IMG/VR virus record: IMGVR_UViG_3300047558_000101
Location: 1 to 60,734 of that record
From: a virus
Strand: one strand, 5' to 3'
Length of the DNA: 60,734 nt
Under the pieces are notes generated by a model that did no database searches, was not told the DNA's origin, and was given only the letters and a program-made list of their open reading frames with translations. The position numbers and the translations under genes are program-made. Position 1 is the first letter of the stretch, and every line of letters starts with the position of its first letter. Positions 29,059 through 39,275 of this stretch are shown here, in pieces.

Positions 29059-32000
29059 TTACTCCTCAGCGCCACCACGGGCTTTTTCGATCTCTTTTTC
29101 CATGCGAGTTTGCAAGTCGTCGAGTTTCTCGTCGAGTGCATCGTAGTCAGGGTAGGCTTTGCGGTACTCATCACGCTTGGCTTGCGTCATAGCAGTTTTA
29201 AAGTCACGTTCGATACGCTTCACGACGATCTCGTTGATTGCCGCCTGTTCGTTGACATTGTAATCATAGAACTTGAAACCGAACGCACGGGCAATCGGCA
29301 GGCTTGATGGCTCATTACCGGTGATGCCGGTCTTGCCTTCAATAATGTCGTCCACCTTGCCGATGTTGCGGGTGCTGATCACTGGCAAAGTCATGATGTC
29401 GTAAGCAAACTTGGTGCTCGTCCACAACTTCTGCCACTCGGTGTCGGTAGGCTTGTGCAAAGCCTTACCGGTGTAGGGATCGACGCCGCCAACTAGCCCA
29501 AGAAGTGCGCTCACAAACGGGCCGCTAGGGGTCAACGATGCTGGAATCCATGACTGACCCATCACGCCGTTTGGCAACCCGCGTGTGAACGATGCCAGTG
29601 GGAAGTAGTCGCCGAGTTTGTAGTACACGGGGTTCTCTTCGTCGCCCATGAACGGGATGCGGATGTGCAGGTATGGGCCAATAGAGCCGAACATGCGCTC
29701 ACGGATGGACTCAGGCCCTTCTTTGCGTGTCTCTTCGTCGTCACCACCGGCTGCGCCAGCCATGGCGGCTTCGAGAATCATGTAGGCACCGAGCACGTTG
29801 ACCAGTTTCCATGGTTCGTACACAGCGATGCGGCCAATGACCGGTGCCATGGCGTAGAACCAAGAGACGAACGGCAACGCGGTTTGGCGTGCGATCTTCA
29901 CAGCCTTAGAGTCGATGTCGTAATCACCGAATGCCTTGCGGGCAAACAAGCCAGCTTCTTGCAGCATTTCTGCGGATGGAGTTTTGGCACCAGCACGCTG
30001 TTGCAAGGCACCAGCGGTCTTCAAGAACGCAGCCATGCGGAAGATGTTATCTTCAGCGGCGTACATCTGGGTTGAGACTTCGTCGATGTATTCGACGCCC
30101 TTGCCGACCTTCTTGGCTTGGGCTTGCAGCCATTCAGCTTTGGATTTCTCAACACCGAGCCAGCCGCCGACACGACGCATCAAGGACACATCTTCACCAC
30201 CACGCAAGTTTTGCTCGTGGGCTTTGTAGATCGCCTCTTTCACTTCAGCGCTTGAATAGTCTGCAAGCATAGCGCCAGAGTCACGGAACGCCATCACAAG
30301 GTCGAGTTCTTCTTTGGTCAACGCCTTTGCATTGACTTCGTACTTGGCCAGCATCTTGGCAGCGTCACGCATGGTACCGAACGAGATGTCGTGCATCATC
30401 GCCATGGTCACGTTGGACGCAGTGTTGGTCACATGGGTGCCGAAGTTCCACACGGTCTTGGACTTCTTAAACCAGCGCATGGTGTTGTTCACGGCACGCA
30501 GGTTGACCAGAGGTTGACGATCGGACATATCGCCCATGGCGTTCCACACAGGGCCGGGGATGTATTTGCCAGACAACTCGCCGTACACACCGGACTCAGG
30601 CAACTTTACCCAAGTGCCAGATTGGCGGTACAGGGCTTTGGTCTGTGGCGAACGAGAGATTTCCCGCGACACTGGCAGCACCATGTCCTCACGGATGACC
30701 ACGCGTTGATCGGCAGGTACGCCCTCGTTCATGAACTTGTTTACAGCTTCAAGCGAGTCAAATGCCACTTGTGCATGCGCACTATTTCCACGGCCCATGT
30801 CGTAGATCGACTTGATGAAGTTTTTGCTGGCGTAGTTGTTCGCCAGTGCTGCAACAGTGTTGCGCAAGGCGTTTGCCACATCGTCAGCTTTCTCGTTGTC
30901 GATCTTTTCTTTGGCTGTCGTGTTGGTTGTGAATGTGTGCTTACCCTTGACCACACCACCGTATGTCCAGCGGCGCGAGGTGTCAACAGTGAAGCCCATG
31001 GGGTTCTTGCCACCGAGTTCGGCGAAGCGTGATGCAGACATGAAGCCAGCAGAGATCATCTCACCGTTGTTCTTGATGCGGTTAGGCTCGAACACGCGGT
31101 ACATGTCACCGGTCAGAATCAGGTCACCGTTCTCGTCTTTGCGGAACCAATCTTGGTCGAGCTCAGCTTCGCGCTCAGTCTTGATGCCGAGCACTTCATT
31201 GATCTTGCCAAGGCCGAATGTGCCACCGGCAACTTGCTCGGTGGTTGATGGGAACAGCAGGGTCTCGCTGAACTTGCGGTTGCTGAACCATTGCTGCTCG
31301 ACGGGGGTCAGTTCTGCAACATACAGCTTGAACCAGTCGTTGAGCTTGTCGGCCACGGCCTTTAGCTTCACAGCATCGGGCAAACCGTCCAACGCCTTGG
31401 TGTTGCCGTCGAGGTAAGCAAATAACGCTTTGACATCGGCAGCAGGGCGACGTGCGATCACATTGGCCAAGTCCTCAGCGTATTGATAGCCGATACCTTT
31501 GTTGAGCTTGAACCGATCCATGATTTGGGACACGGTCTCGTTGACGTTGTAGCGCGAGTTGATCCAGCCCAGCACGATCTCTGCGCCGGGGAAGTTCTTG
31601 CTGATGAACGCACGAGTTTTATCGCCAGCAGAGCCAAGCATCTTCTGCGCGTTTTCCTTGCTCCAACCCACTGCCTCAAACAGCCGTTGCGTGGCTTGCA
31701 GTTGAGCGGCGTTGGCCTTGCTCCACTTGCTGTAATCTTGCTCAGGCACTTCTAATGCCGCAGCTATTTTGGCGTCGCTCACTGGCTTTTCAGTTTTGAT
31801 GGCGGCTTCGAGCACTTGGCCTTGACCTGCAACAGCGGTCTGCTTCTGTGCTTTTTCCAACAACTCAAGTGATGACTCGAGCACATCGTTGGCCAGAGAG
31901 CGCTTGCCGCCCAGCAAACGGGTGGCGATATTCTTGATGGCTTCCCATGCCTTGTTGACCGACTCTAAGAACGACTTGGGTACCTTCTTGTCGGACTTCA

Positions 32001-34902
32001 TGGTCTGAAGCGCTTTACGGAACTCAGCTAGGGTATTCCCGTAGGAGACCAGTTCGAGTACGGCGTCCAACTCGTTGCCTTTTGCAACCAAGTCTTTGAG
32101 CAAGGTCTGCACTTCTAACGCCTTGCCGGTGAGCTGGCCCTTGTAGCCGGTCACAGCCTTGAGCGATTTCTTGAGCTGCACCACGGCAGGGTTATTGGGG
32201 TTGCGGTAGACGAACGATTGCAGCGCGGCGTGGAACGCCTCGTGCAAGATGACCTCTGGCGATTCCTCTTTGTTGAGGTACACCGTGTTGGTCTTGGGGT
32301 CGAATCGGGGTTTACCCTCAGTGATGAACTCGAGCTTGATGTCGCTCTGGCTCTCAACAATCGACTCACGCAACGCCAAAGCCAGTGCACGCTCCATAGG
32401 CGTGCCGTTGGTGCGCATGTATTGCAAGATGGCTGGCAAGCCTTTGAGCGTGCTACCACCCTCGCCCTTGATGCCTTCTGTGGCGACTTGAACGAGCTTT
32501 GGCACCTTGCCTTGGCCCTTGACTTCAACAGAAGTGCGGATGGCACCGGTGCGGATGTCAGCAGTGTCTGGTTCCTTGCCCATGAAGGCTTCACGCTTGG
32601 CGGCTGCCCATGCCTGTGACAGCATTGTGTCGAGTTTCTGTAGCGCCTTGATAGCTTCGCCACGGCTTTTTCCGGGGGCGACTACCTTACCTTGCACCAT
32701 GTCTTTGACGAGGCGCACGACTGCTTCCACATCCTTGGCGTTGCCACCCACGGCGTCACCGAGCTCGGCCAGTGCTTGCTGCACATTGGCAGCTTGCATC
32801 TCGATTGCGGACGCAGCCTCTTCAGCGAACTGAGCACCGGTTTTCTTTTTAGCGATCTTGTTGCGGCGTGACAACGCCTGACCACCTTGGTCGGAATATT
32901 TTTTGTAGGCTTCTGCGAAGTTTTGGAGGGCTGCAACGATGCGTGCAGATTTCTCGTCAGCGACTTCTTTGCCCTTTACCAACGCGTCGCGGATACCTTT
33001 GAGGCCGTCTTGGCCAATCGAGGTGCGACCGGGCACAGCCTTGGCGTTGGACTTGACCGATGCGGGCAACACATTCTTGACATCCACGCTGTCAACATCG
33101 TCCAGCAGTTTTTTCAGTTGCGCATCTTCAGTTGAAGAAGCACCCGCTGCCACCGGAGCAGCGGGTGAAACGGCGCTTGGAGACACGCCGGGGGGAGGTG
33201 ACGCGGGACGTTCTGTGATCTGACTCACAGGTGCTGGTGCTTGTGGCAACAGCGAAGACGAATAGGTTGGCTCTGGCGTCAACAAAGAAGCCGAAGGCGC
33301 TTGTTGCTCTTGCACAGCAAAGGGTGATGAGGTCTGCTTGAGGCGCTTGCCTTTGGGCCCGAGCAACGCTTGGCGCTGTGCCTTGGTTAAGCCGGTACTA
33401 ACAGGCTGTGGCAATTCAGCGGCAAGTTGTTGCCACTCACGACCGATGTCCTCGATGCCGAACTGCTGCTTGAGGCGCTCTGCACGCATCTCTTGCCACT
33501 GCTCACCAGCTTGGGTGGCGGCTGCAAGTCCGCGCTCTTTCTGCGCTTGTTGTTGCTGCCACTCTTGGCCAACATCTTGTGCGGACATCAAACCAGACGC
33601 TTGGCGACCAATCAGGTCTTGATATTGCTGACCAACCTCGGCAACGCGGCGCTCGCCCAAACCCATCAGGTCTTGCTCGAACTGTTGCTGTTGGCCAACA
33701 GATGAGAACGGTGTCTGCAAGTTGATACCGGACATGCCCTGCTCGAACTGGCGTTGCTGGTCGAGTGACGAAAACGCCTGCGGCTGTTGCATGAATGGCA
33801 ACTGCTGGGCTTCGCTGCCCATCAGGTCTACAGTGCGGTTCAATGCGTCTTGTTTGACGCGGTTGTTGAACTCTAACTCGGCAGCTAGTTGCTGATTAAA
33901 CCAAGCACCGACATCAGACTCAGGTACGCCTTGGCGGCGAGCTTCAGCGGTCACTGCCTTGAGTGCTTGCGCACGAATTTCTGGGGGAGCGTCTTCGCTC
34001 AACGCAGCTTGCAAAACGTCAGCCTTGCGAGCGCGTGCGACATGGCCACCCAGCGACAATGGGCCCAGAATCATGGTGAGGCCAGCGCCACCCAAAGCGG
34101 ACTGCTTAGCGATCTCGTATGGGTCTTCGGCTTTAGCGCCATAGGCTTTTTCCACCGCGTAAGTGCCCAAGTCTTGCAACACCTCAGTGCCGGGCTGTAC
34201 GACCATGTTTGTCGCCATGCTCTTTGCAAAGGGTTTGATGACGGCTGTGTCGGTGAGGCCAGCGGCTACGCCAGCTGTTGTTTTCCCGCCGATGCCGAGC
34301 ACCGGTGCCAAGCCTTTGGCAGCACGCAATCCAGTAGCAGTGGCAACACCCTCAAGTGGACCTTGGATGAGGCCGACTCGTCGTGCGGCTGCGGTAGCGT
34401 CTTCTTCGGAGACGCCTTGTTCACGCAGTTTGTCGTAGGTTTCTTGCGCAGACGATGTGCCAAACAATCCAGCAGCGACCACGGGTGCTGCGACCTGACC
34501 ACCGGGCAAGAAGCTGGCGGCGATTGCAGGTGCCATAGGCGCGACGGCGCGGGAACCCAACACACCGGCTTGGCCAACGAGGCCACGGCCACGCATGTCA
34601 GGCACATAATCCACTGCACGGGCTTCGGCAGCTTGCGCCATTTCACGCCCGTACTCGGGTGCTAAGCCTGTGTATTCGAGTGATTGACCCACCATCTTTG
34701 GTAGGTCAACAACAGCACCGCCCACCAGCTGACGACCCATCTCTGAGAGGGTGCCACGGGGCTTGTAGCCGAAGTAGTCGGCGGTTTCTTCAAAGGTTTT
34801 ACCTACGCGCTGGCTGTAGTCTCGCAAAAGTGCATCGTCTGACAAGCCACGTAATTCGGGGGGTACCGCCTCACGAAGTTCTTTTAGCGAGAAAATGGCC
34901 AT
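29059..34902 (-). CDS. Giant internal virion protein with zincin motif (1947 aa)
   Basis: 1947 residues, by far the largest gene. The N-terminal ~300 residues hold Ala/Gly-rich hydrophobic stretches (APAIAASFLPGGQVAAPVVA). Residues ~340-620 are Gln-rich and repetitive. An HExxH site (ILHEAFHAAL) lies near ~885. The C-terminal third has helices and a hydrophobic segment near ~1770. This plan fits the polyvalent or ejected internal proteins of podoviruses, which enter the host cell with the DNA. Proteolysis is suggested only by the motif. GGAG site before the ATG. Confidence 0.8.
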   Translation of the reverse strand: MAIFSLKELREAVPPELRGLSDDALLRDYSQRVGKTFEETADYFGYKPRGTLSEMGRQLVGGAVVDLPKMVGQSLEYTGLAPEYGREMAQAAEARAVDYVPDMRGRGLVGQAGVLGSRAVAPMAPAIAASFLPGGQVAAPVVAAGLFGTSSAQETYDKLREQGVSEEDATAAARRVGLIQGPLEGVATATGLRAAKGLAPVLGIGGKTTAGVAAGLTDTAVIKPFAKSMATNMVVQPGTEVLQDLGTYAVEKAYGAKAEDPYEIAKQSALGGAGLTMILGPLSLGGHVARARKADVLQAALSEDAPPEIRAQALKAVTAEARRQGVPESDVGAWFNQQLAAELEFNNRVKQDALNRTVDLMGSEAQQLPFMQQPQAFSSLDQQRQFEQGMSGINLQTPFSSVGQQQQFEQDLMGLGERRVAEVGQQYQDLIGRQASGLMSAQDVGQEWQQQQAQKERGLAAATQAGEQWQEMRAERLKQQFGIEDIGREWQQLAAELPQPVSTGLTKAQRQALLGPKGKRLKQTSSPFAVQEQQAPSASLLTPEPTYSSSLLPQAPAPVSQITERPASPPPGVSPSAVSPAAPVAAGASSTEDAQLKKLLDDVDSVDVKNVLPASVKSNAKAVPGRTSIGQDGLKGIRDALVKGKEVADEKSARIVAALQNFAEAYKKYSDQGGQALSRRNKIAKKKTGAQFAEEAASAIEMQAANVQQALAELGDAVGGNAKDVEAVVRLVKDMVQGKVVAPGKSRGEAIKALQKLDTMLSQAWAAAKREAFMGKEPDTADIRTGAIRTSVEVKGQGKVPKLVQVATEGIKGEGGSTLKGLPAILQYMRTNGTPMERALALALRESIVESQSDIKLEFITEGKPRFDPKTNTVYLNKEESPEVILHEAFHAALQSFVYRNPNNPAVVQLKKSLKAVTGYKGQLTGKALEVQTLLKDLVAKGNELDAVLELVSYGNTLAEFRKALQTMKSDKKVPKSFLESVNKAWEAIKNIATRLLGGKRSLANDVLESSLELLEKAQKQTAVAGQGQVLEAAIKTEKPVSDAKIAAALEVPEQDYSKWSKANAAQLQATQRLFEAVGWSKENAQKMLGSAGDKTRAFISKNFPGAEIVLGWINSRYNVNETVSQIMDRFKLNKGIGYQYAEDLANVIARRPAADVKALFAYLDGNTKALDGLPDAVKLKAVADKLNDWFKLYVAELTPVEQQWFSNRKFSETLLFPSTTEQVAGGTFGLGKINEVLGIKTEREAELDQDWFRKDENGDLILTGDMYRVFEPNRIKNNGEMISAGFMSASRFAELGGKNPMGFTVDTSRRWTYGGVVKGKHTFTTNTTAKEKIDNEKADDVANALRNTVAALANNYASKNFIKSIYDMGRGNSAHAQVAFDSLEAVNKFMNEGVPADQRVVIREDMVLPVSREISRSPQTKALYRQSGTWVKLPESGVYGELSGKYIPGPVWNAMGDMSDRQPLVNLRAVNNTMRWFKKSKTVWNFGTHVTNTASNVTMAMMHDISFGTMRDAAKMLAKYEVNAKALTKEELDLVMAFRDSGAMLADYSSAEVKEAIYKAHEQNLRGGEDVSLMRRVGGWLGVEKSKAEWLQAQAKKVGKGVEYIDEVSTQMYAAEDNIFRMAAFLKTAGALQQRAGAKTPSAEMLQEAGLFARKAFGDYDIDSKAVKIARQTALPFVSWFYAMAPVIGRIAVYEPWKLVNVLGAYMILEAAMAGAAGGDDEETRKEGPESIRERMFGSIGPYLHIRIPFMGDEENPVYYKLGDYFPLASFTRGLPNGVMGQSWIPASLTPSGPFVSALLGLVGGVDPYTGKALHKPTDTEWQKLWTSTKFAYDIMTLPVISTRNIGKVDDIIEGKTGITGNEPSSLPIARAFGFKFYDYNVNEQAAINEIVVKRIERDFKTAMTQAKRDEYRKAYPDYDALDEKLDDLQTRMEKEIEKARGGAEE

Positions 34903-34914
34903 TTCTACTCCGTG

Positions 34915-36240
34915 TTATCTGGCGTAAGGGTTGCTACCTAAACCTGATTCTACTTTAGCGGAGCCCGGATTGAGCAACTCGTAAATACCTAGATCACGTG
35001 CCTTGCGCTCTTTTTCAGCGGGTGACAATTTAGCGTTCTTAGAGTCTTTTTCCCAGTCGCGGTAATAGCGCAAATTCTCTTTTTCGAGGTCAGTCATGGT
35101 AGCCCCGGGGCGCCCTGCGGAGCCTGTGGGGATCACTTTGCCTGCGGCTGCACTGATCATGTTGAACTGGCGAGCCAAGCCGACGCCAATTGGGCCAGCT
35201 TTCTCTGCATCAGTCAGTGCTGCGTACTGGTCACGAATGTCGTTGAGTTGAGATTCACGGCTTTGCAAGTCTTGCAGTGATTTAACGCGTGCATTGGACA
35301 GGCCAACAGAGGCGTCGCTTGCGCGGACATTGGCTTGAGAGGCTGCGATCTGCTGCTCTTTGCTTTGAACACCCAGCATCCATGAACCCAAAGTCTCCGG
35401 CTCAACTGCTTGTTTCACAAGGTATTCTGTGGCCAAGGCTTCGTTTTTGAACGACTGCGTGCCAGTGATCTTGCCACTTGCTTTGTCAATGAAGTTCAAA
35501 GTGACCGCACCACCTTTGCCGGGAACAATGGCCAAGTCAGTCTTGTCATCAAAGTCAGGGTCAGAGTTGTACAACGACCCGAGCTGAGCCAAGTTTTTAC
35601 CCTGCACCTTTTTCTGCACATTCAGCTTGAACGAGTCGTAGTCAGCTTTGTCGATGTTGAGCCGCTGGGTAACATATTTTTCAACTTGCCCCGGATTGAG
35701 TTTGAACTGCTCAACAGCAGCCTTTTTCAATTCAGCACCCGTCAAATTGGGGTTCTGCGCAGCATAGTCGCTGAAGTTTGCGTAACGAGTTTCAGCAGTG
35801 TCTTCACGCTCTAACTTGCCAACCTGTAGAGCAGCGGCACGGCCTTGTAAAGCGCGAGATTCCAGCTCGCTAGCCTTATCTTCCATGCCGTAGCCACGAT
35901 AGACATCAGCCAACCCTGCTGTGCGCATGGGCGTGGCCGCACGCTGAGCTTCTTGCATAGTGGCAAAGTTCTGCCCGCCGCTGGCGACTGAGTAGTCAGG
36001 TGCAGTCAAGCCTTGGCGGCGCTGCAACTCAGCGATAGCTGGTTCGTATTGGTTGGCCAACTCAGGGTTTTGCTGTTGCAAACCGCGCAGCTGCTCGATA
36101 TTGCTGCCGAGTTCGGAACCATACGCCCCCTCAGTCACTTTGTACTTCTTGGCTTCTTCAGCCAAGTCGCGCTCTATTTGCCCTTGGCGAATCGTCTCAC
36201 CTAGGCGGATACCTGCTTGTAAACCTGATGCCCATCCCAT
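34915..36240 (-). CDS. Probable internal virion protein (441 aa)
   Basis: 441 residues from the ATG at 36240, which has AAGGAG in front (an in-frame start 22 codons earlier lacks one). Long helical, Gln/Ala/Glu-rich protein; MGWASGLQAGIRLGETIRQG at the start resembles internal core proteins. Its place between the 336- and 1947-residue proteins suggests the DNA-ejection complex. Confidence 0.7.
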   Translation of the reverse strand: MGWASGLQAGIRLGETIRQGQIERDLAEEAKKYKVTEGAYGSELGSNIEQLRGLQQQNPELANQYEPAIAELQRRQGLTAPDYSVASGGQNFATMQEAQRAATPMRTAGLADVYRGYGMEDKASELESRALQGRAAALQVGKLEREDTAETRYANFSDYAAQNPNLTGAELKKAAVEQFKLNPGQVEKYVTQRLNIDKADYDSFKLNVQKKVQGKNLAQLGSLYNSDPDFDDKTDLAIVPGKGGAVTLNFIDKASGKITGTQSFKNEALATEYLVKQAVEPETLGSWMLGVQSKEQQIAASQANVRASDASVGLSNARVKSLQDLQSRESQLNDIRDQYAALTDAEKAGPIGVGLARQFNMISAAAGKVIPTGSAGRPGATMTDLEKENLRYYRDWEKDSKNAKLSPAEKERKARDLGIYELLNPGSAKVESGLGSNPYAR

Positions 36241-36250
36241 GGTGTGCTCC

Positions 36251-37261
36251 TTAGACTTTCTTGAACTCGATGCCGAGTGTTTCGTAGTTGACGGCGTCGA
36301 AGCCATCAGGCATTGTGAACACGGCGTGCGGGAATTTCTCTTTCACTTCGTCAGCCATGACGCCGATGTACTTGGTGCCGCTGCCGCCCTTGTACAAGAA
36401 CTCATACAGGTTGAGGCCAGTGCTTTCATCTACGCCGATGAGTTTGATGTCTTCTTTCAAGCGGCGATCTGATTTTGCGTACACTGCGCCAGCGCCGAGG
36501 GCTGCGCCCAACATCTCACCCTGAGCGTTGATGCCGGTGTTGTACGCGCTTGTCTGTGCGTTGAGAATGTTGCCAGCGCCTTGTACGCCGAGTCGAGCGC
36601 CTTCCATCATGGTGTTGACACCTGCGTTGTTGGCGTTTGTGAACTGGTTGCCAGCGGCCATGGCTGTGTTGGCACCTGCGGTACCTGCGCCTGTAGCGCC
36701 GCCGTAGGCTGCGGTTGATGCACCGGCGAGGCCACGGCCCAAACCAGCAGCATCCATGCGGCGTGCCCAGCCCATTTGTTCGGCTGAGGTGCGTGCACCT
36801 GTCATTGCGTTGGCGCGTTGGGCGGCGAGGCCCAGCATGTTTTGGTTCTGCATGGCGAGCGCCGCGCCGGAATTGGGGTTTACCCCACGGGCAGCAGCTG
36901 CACGAGAGGCCATGTCTTGGGTGAGTCCGAACGCTTTGGCGGAAGCTGCGGCTGCGTCACGGGCAAGTTGCTCGCGGTAGCCTGCGGTGCTGAAATCTTG
37001 AGCTTCTTTGACGAGACCTTGTTCCAGCGGGCGGAACGTTTTTGTCTGGTAGTCGTAGTAGTCTTTGGCTTGGCCCATCTGCTGCTCTTGTGCAGCCATT
37101 TGCTGATCTGCAATGCGCTGGAGCAGGGGCTTCATTTCCTCATACTGCCGTTGGGCAAAGTCCATCTGGCGGTTGCCGAGTCGTTCTGCTACAGCAACAC
37201 CTTTTTCGGTGGCTGCTGCCATGGCGCTGTAGTCTGGTGCTGGTGCTGATTTTCCACCCAT
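36251..37261 (-). CDS. Virion protein with C-terminal S74 chaperone domain (336 aa)
   Basis: 336 residues. Helical Ala/Gln-rich body (~1-200), Gly/Ala/Asn-rich segment (~200-260), then a peptidase S74 intramolecular chaperone (~263-336: SDRRLKEDIKLIG, YIGVMADEV). S74 domains help trimers fold and then cut themselves off. Finding one on a helical internal-type protein, not a fibre, is less usual. Confidence 0.78.
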   Translation of the reverse strand: MGGKSAPAPDYSAMAAATEKGVAVAERLGNRQMDFAQRQYEEMKPLLQRIADQQMAAQEQQMGQAKDYYDYQTKTFRPLEQGLVKEAQDFSTAGYREQLARDAAAASAKAFGLTQDMASRAAAARGVNPNSGAALAMQNQNMLGLAAQRANAMTGARTSAEQMGWARRMDAAGLGRGLAGASTAAYGGATGAGTAGANTAMAAGNQFTNANNAGVNTMMEGARLGVQGAGNILNAQTSAYNTGINAQGEMLGAALGAGAVYAKSDRRLKEDIKLIGVDESTGLNLYEFLYKGGSGTKYIGVMADEVKEKFPHAVFTMPDGFDAVNYETLGIEFKKV

Positions 37262-37264
37262 GAT

Positions 37265-37681
37265 TTACTCCTTGCGTAGCCAACGACACTTGTCAGGCCA
37301 CATAACCAAAACGTGCATATCAGCGCCGGGTGCGCCGTCTTTCATCACAAACTCTTCTTCAAAGCCGATGTGCTTGTCAAATGCCAGTATTTTAGGCTCA
37401 TTTGATGGAACCATGCCAGTTAATCTTTTGAGCTTGCAAAAGTTAAAAGCGTAGTCGCATGAGGCTTCGATCATCTTGTGCACCAGCCGAGTCTGGCGGG
37501 CAATGGCAATGTGGGCGGTGGCATTGGCACCGTTGTAATTGTTGAACACCACACCGGCAATGATCTCCCCGTCGCGCATGACGCCAAGGGCGTAGAAGCT
37601 GCCCCACTCACAAGTTTGTCCAACCTGCTGGGCGACCCATGCACCGATGGCTTCTTTCTGATCGAGTACAAGTGTGTCCAT
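37265..37681 (-). CDS. GNAT-type acetyltransferase (138 aa)
   Basis: 138 residues. ALGVMRDGEIIAGVVFNNYN is the GNAT central strand pair, followed by a helix and a LTGMVPSNEPKILAF strand-helix. The acetyl-CoA loop is not classical. Encoded among tail genes; may modify a virion or host protein. Confidence 0.75.
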   Translation of the reverse strand: MDTLVLDQKEAIGAWVAQQVGQTCEWGSFYALGVMRDGEIIAGVVFNNYNGANATAHIAIARQTRLVHKMIEASCDYAFNFCKLKRLTGMVPSNEPKILAFDKHIGFEEEFVMKDGAPGADMHVLVMWPDKCRWLRKE

Positions 37682-37683
37682 GC

Positions 37684-37830
37684 TTACTCAGAGCTAGGTT
37701 GTTCAGCCTCAATGGCGGCTATTGCAGCCTCATATTCTTCGCTGTCGGGGGTAATGACTCTCAGGTTTACAGTTCCGTCGCCCTGATCTTCTACCTTCCA
37801 AACTTCGTCGTTCATCCGTTTATACATCAT
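37684..37830 (-). CDS. Hypothetical acidic micro-protein (48 aa)
   Basis: 48 codons from the ATG overlapping the previous stop (ATGA). Acidic, with a VWKVEDQGDGTVNLRVI strand pair and a helical end. Probably a tail-associated or chaperone peptide; no family known. Confidence 0.62.
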   Translation of the reverse strand: MMYKRMNDEVWKVEDQGDGTVNLRVITPDSEEYEAAIAAIEAEQPSSE

Positions 37831-39275
37831 GTGACCTTGTACAAATACCAATTCCAATCAGCCGAAACATAGTTGACGAGTCGGGTGTAAACGCTTACCT
37901 TCAAAAAGATTCGCGCATTCCCAGACCAACGCGTAATCGGCACTACCAGTGCTGACGCACCCCACTGAATGTTTTGAGGTTGGTTGGTTACATCAGACAC
38001 GTTTGCGTTAACGGTTGCGTTCGACAAAGAAATCAAAGCCAAAAATGTTGTTTCAGTACCTGACCACGCGGAAGACGCCGTGTTGGTTTCGATATAAAAA
38101 GTCGCTTTATCAGCTAAGGTGTTGTTGTTTGTCGTGTTGACTAAACCAGAAAAAGTACCTGAGTCGAACAAAAGCTGTCGTGAGATAACAACATCATTAA
38201 ATTCAGCCGCGCCGCTTTTAAGAATTTGCCAACCAGTGCTGCCAGATACAAACGTCGTTGACTGAATCGTGTCGCCAATCTTTGCGTTGGTAATCTCGCC
38301 ATCACCGATCTTTGCTGATGTGATTGCAGCGTTGGCTATTTTTGCGTTGGTAATGTTGGCATCTGCAATCTTGGCAGTTGTGATGTTGGCATCTGCAATC
38401 TTGGCCGTCGTAATGTTGGCGTCAGCGATCTTCGCAGTTGTGATTGCAGCGTTTGCAATTTTTGCGGTGCCGACTTCAGCGTCACCAATTTTTGCGCTTG
38501 TAATGTTCGCGTCAGCAATCTTAGCTGTCGTGATGTTTGCGTCAGCGATTTTGGCCGTTGTGATATTGGCGTCAGCAATTTTTGCGGTAGTCACAGACGC
38601 GCTTGCCAGCTTGGCCGAATCGACTGCAAGGTTTGCAATTTTTGCGTTGGTGATCTCTGCGTCATAGATGAACGCAGCTTTCATGTAGGTGCCTGCCGGT
38701 ATAGTGACACCGCCAATTACTGTGGGCGAGTTGAGCTGAAAGAACGGTGCTTCGCTGGTGCCACCATAAGTGTCGCGCAGCAAACCCATTGTGTAGGCAA
38801 GATCAGCACCGGTGGTTGCCACGGTGCCAGTGGTGGAGTTGTACGGCCCAGCCACGTTCTCTGTATTGACGTATCTAACCCAGTAATAGCGGGTGGACGA
38901 CGGCCCAAGCGAATCGGTGTATGTGAAGCCGGGCGTTTGGCCTAGAAGTTCGGCAGCGCCCAGATCGTTAGTGCTTGCGCCCCACACCTCCGCATAAGCG
39001 TGACCGGGGTAGGTAACTTCATCCCAATCAACTATCACGTTGCGTATGGCAGCTGTCGCTGTAACACCAGTAGGTGCCGGAGGAGTACCAAACACAGTGG
39101 TAATTGGATTTAGATTGCCGCTAGCATCAACGGACACGACTCCCGCATTAGCCAAATCTTGTGCACTTACGAGACGGCCCGCCCCATTACCATTGATGAG
39201 TTCACGCAGGCGATCGACAAAGTTGCGCAGGTCACGCGGGATGACCGAGGTTACGGATGGAAGGTTTTTAGACAC
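37827..39275 (-). CDS. Tail protein with fibronectin-like domain and decapeptide repeats (482 aa)
   Basis: 482 residues. N-terminal unit (~1-60), a fibronectin III-like domain (~63-150), then ~200-330 made of near-exact 10-residue repeats, ITTAKIADAN with variants. This is the beta-helical style of lambda-J-like and other receptor-binding tail parts. The C-terminal ~150 residues are a beta-rich head. Likely a tail tip or side fibre. Confidence 0.78.
   Translation of the reverse strand: MSKNLPSVTSVIPRDLRNFVDRLRELINGNGAGRLVSAQDLANAGVVSVDASGNLNPITTVFGTPPAPTGVTATAAIRNVIVDWDEVTYPGHAYAEVWGASTNDLGAAELLGQTPGFTYTDSLGPSSTRYYWVRYVNTENVAGPYNSTTGTVATTGADLAYTMGLLRDTYGGTSEAPFFQLNSPTVIGGVTIPAGTYMKAAFIYDAEITNAKIANLAVDSAKLASASVTTAKIADANITTAKIADANITTAKIADANITSAKIGDAEVGTAKIANAAITTAKIADANITTAKIADANITTAKIADANITNAKIANAAITSAKIGDGEITNAKIGDTIQSTTFVSGSTGWQILKSGAAEFNDVVISRQLLFDSGTFSGLVNTTNNNTLADKATFYIETNTASSAWSGTETTFLALISLSNATVNANVSDVTNQPQNIQWGASALVVPITRWSGNARIFLKVSVYTRLVNYVSADWNWYLYKVT
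38269..38667 (-). repeat. Tandem 30-base repeats encoding ITTAKIADAN
   Basis: About thirteen imperfect 30-base units inside the 37827 gene. Such tracts can expand or contract and change fibre length. Confidence 0.85.

Noticed and set aside
30391-31032. 213-codon plus-strand frame inside the giant virion gene
   Set aside because: Antisense shadow of a real gene; His/Val-rich translation and no ribosome site.
33889-34665. 258-codon plus-strand frame inside the giant virion gene
   Set aside because: Antisense shadow with Cys/Ser-rich, unstructured composition.
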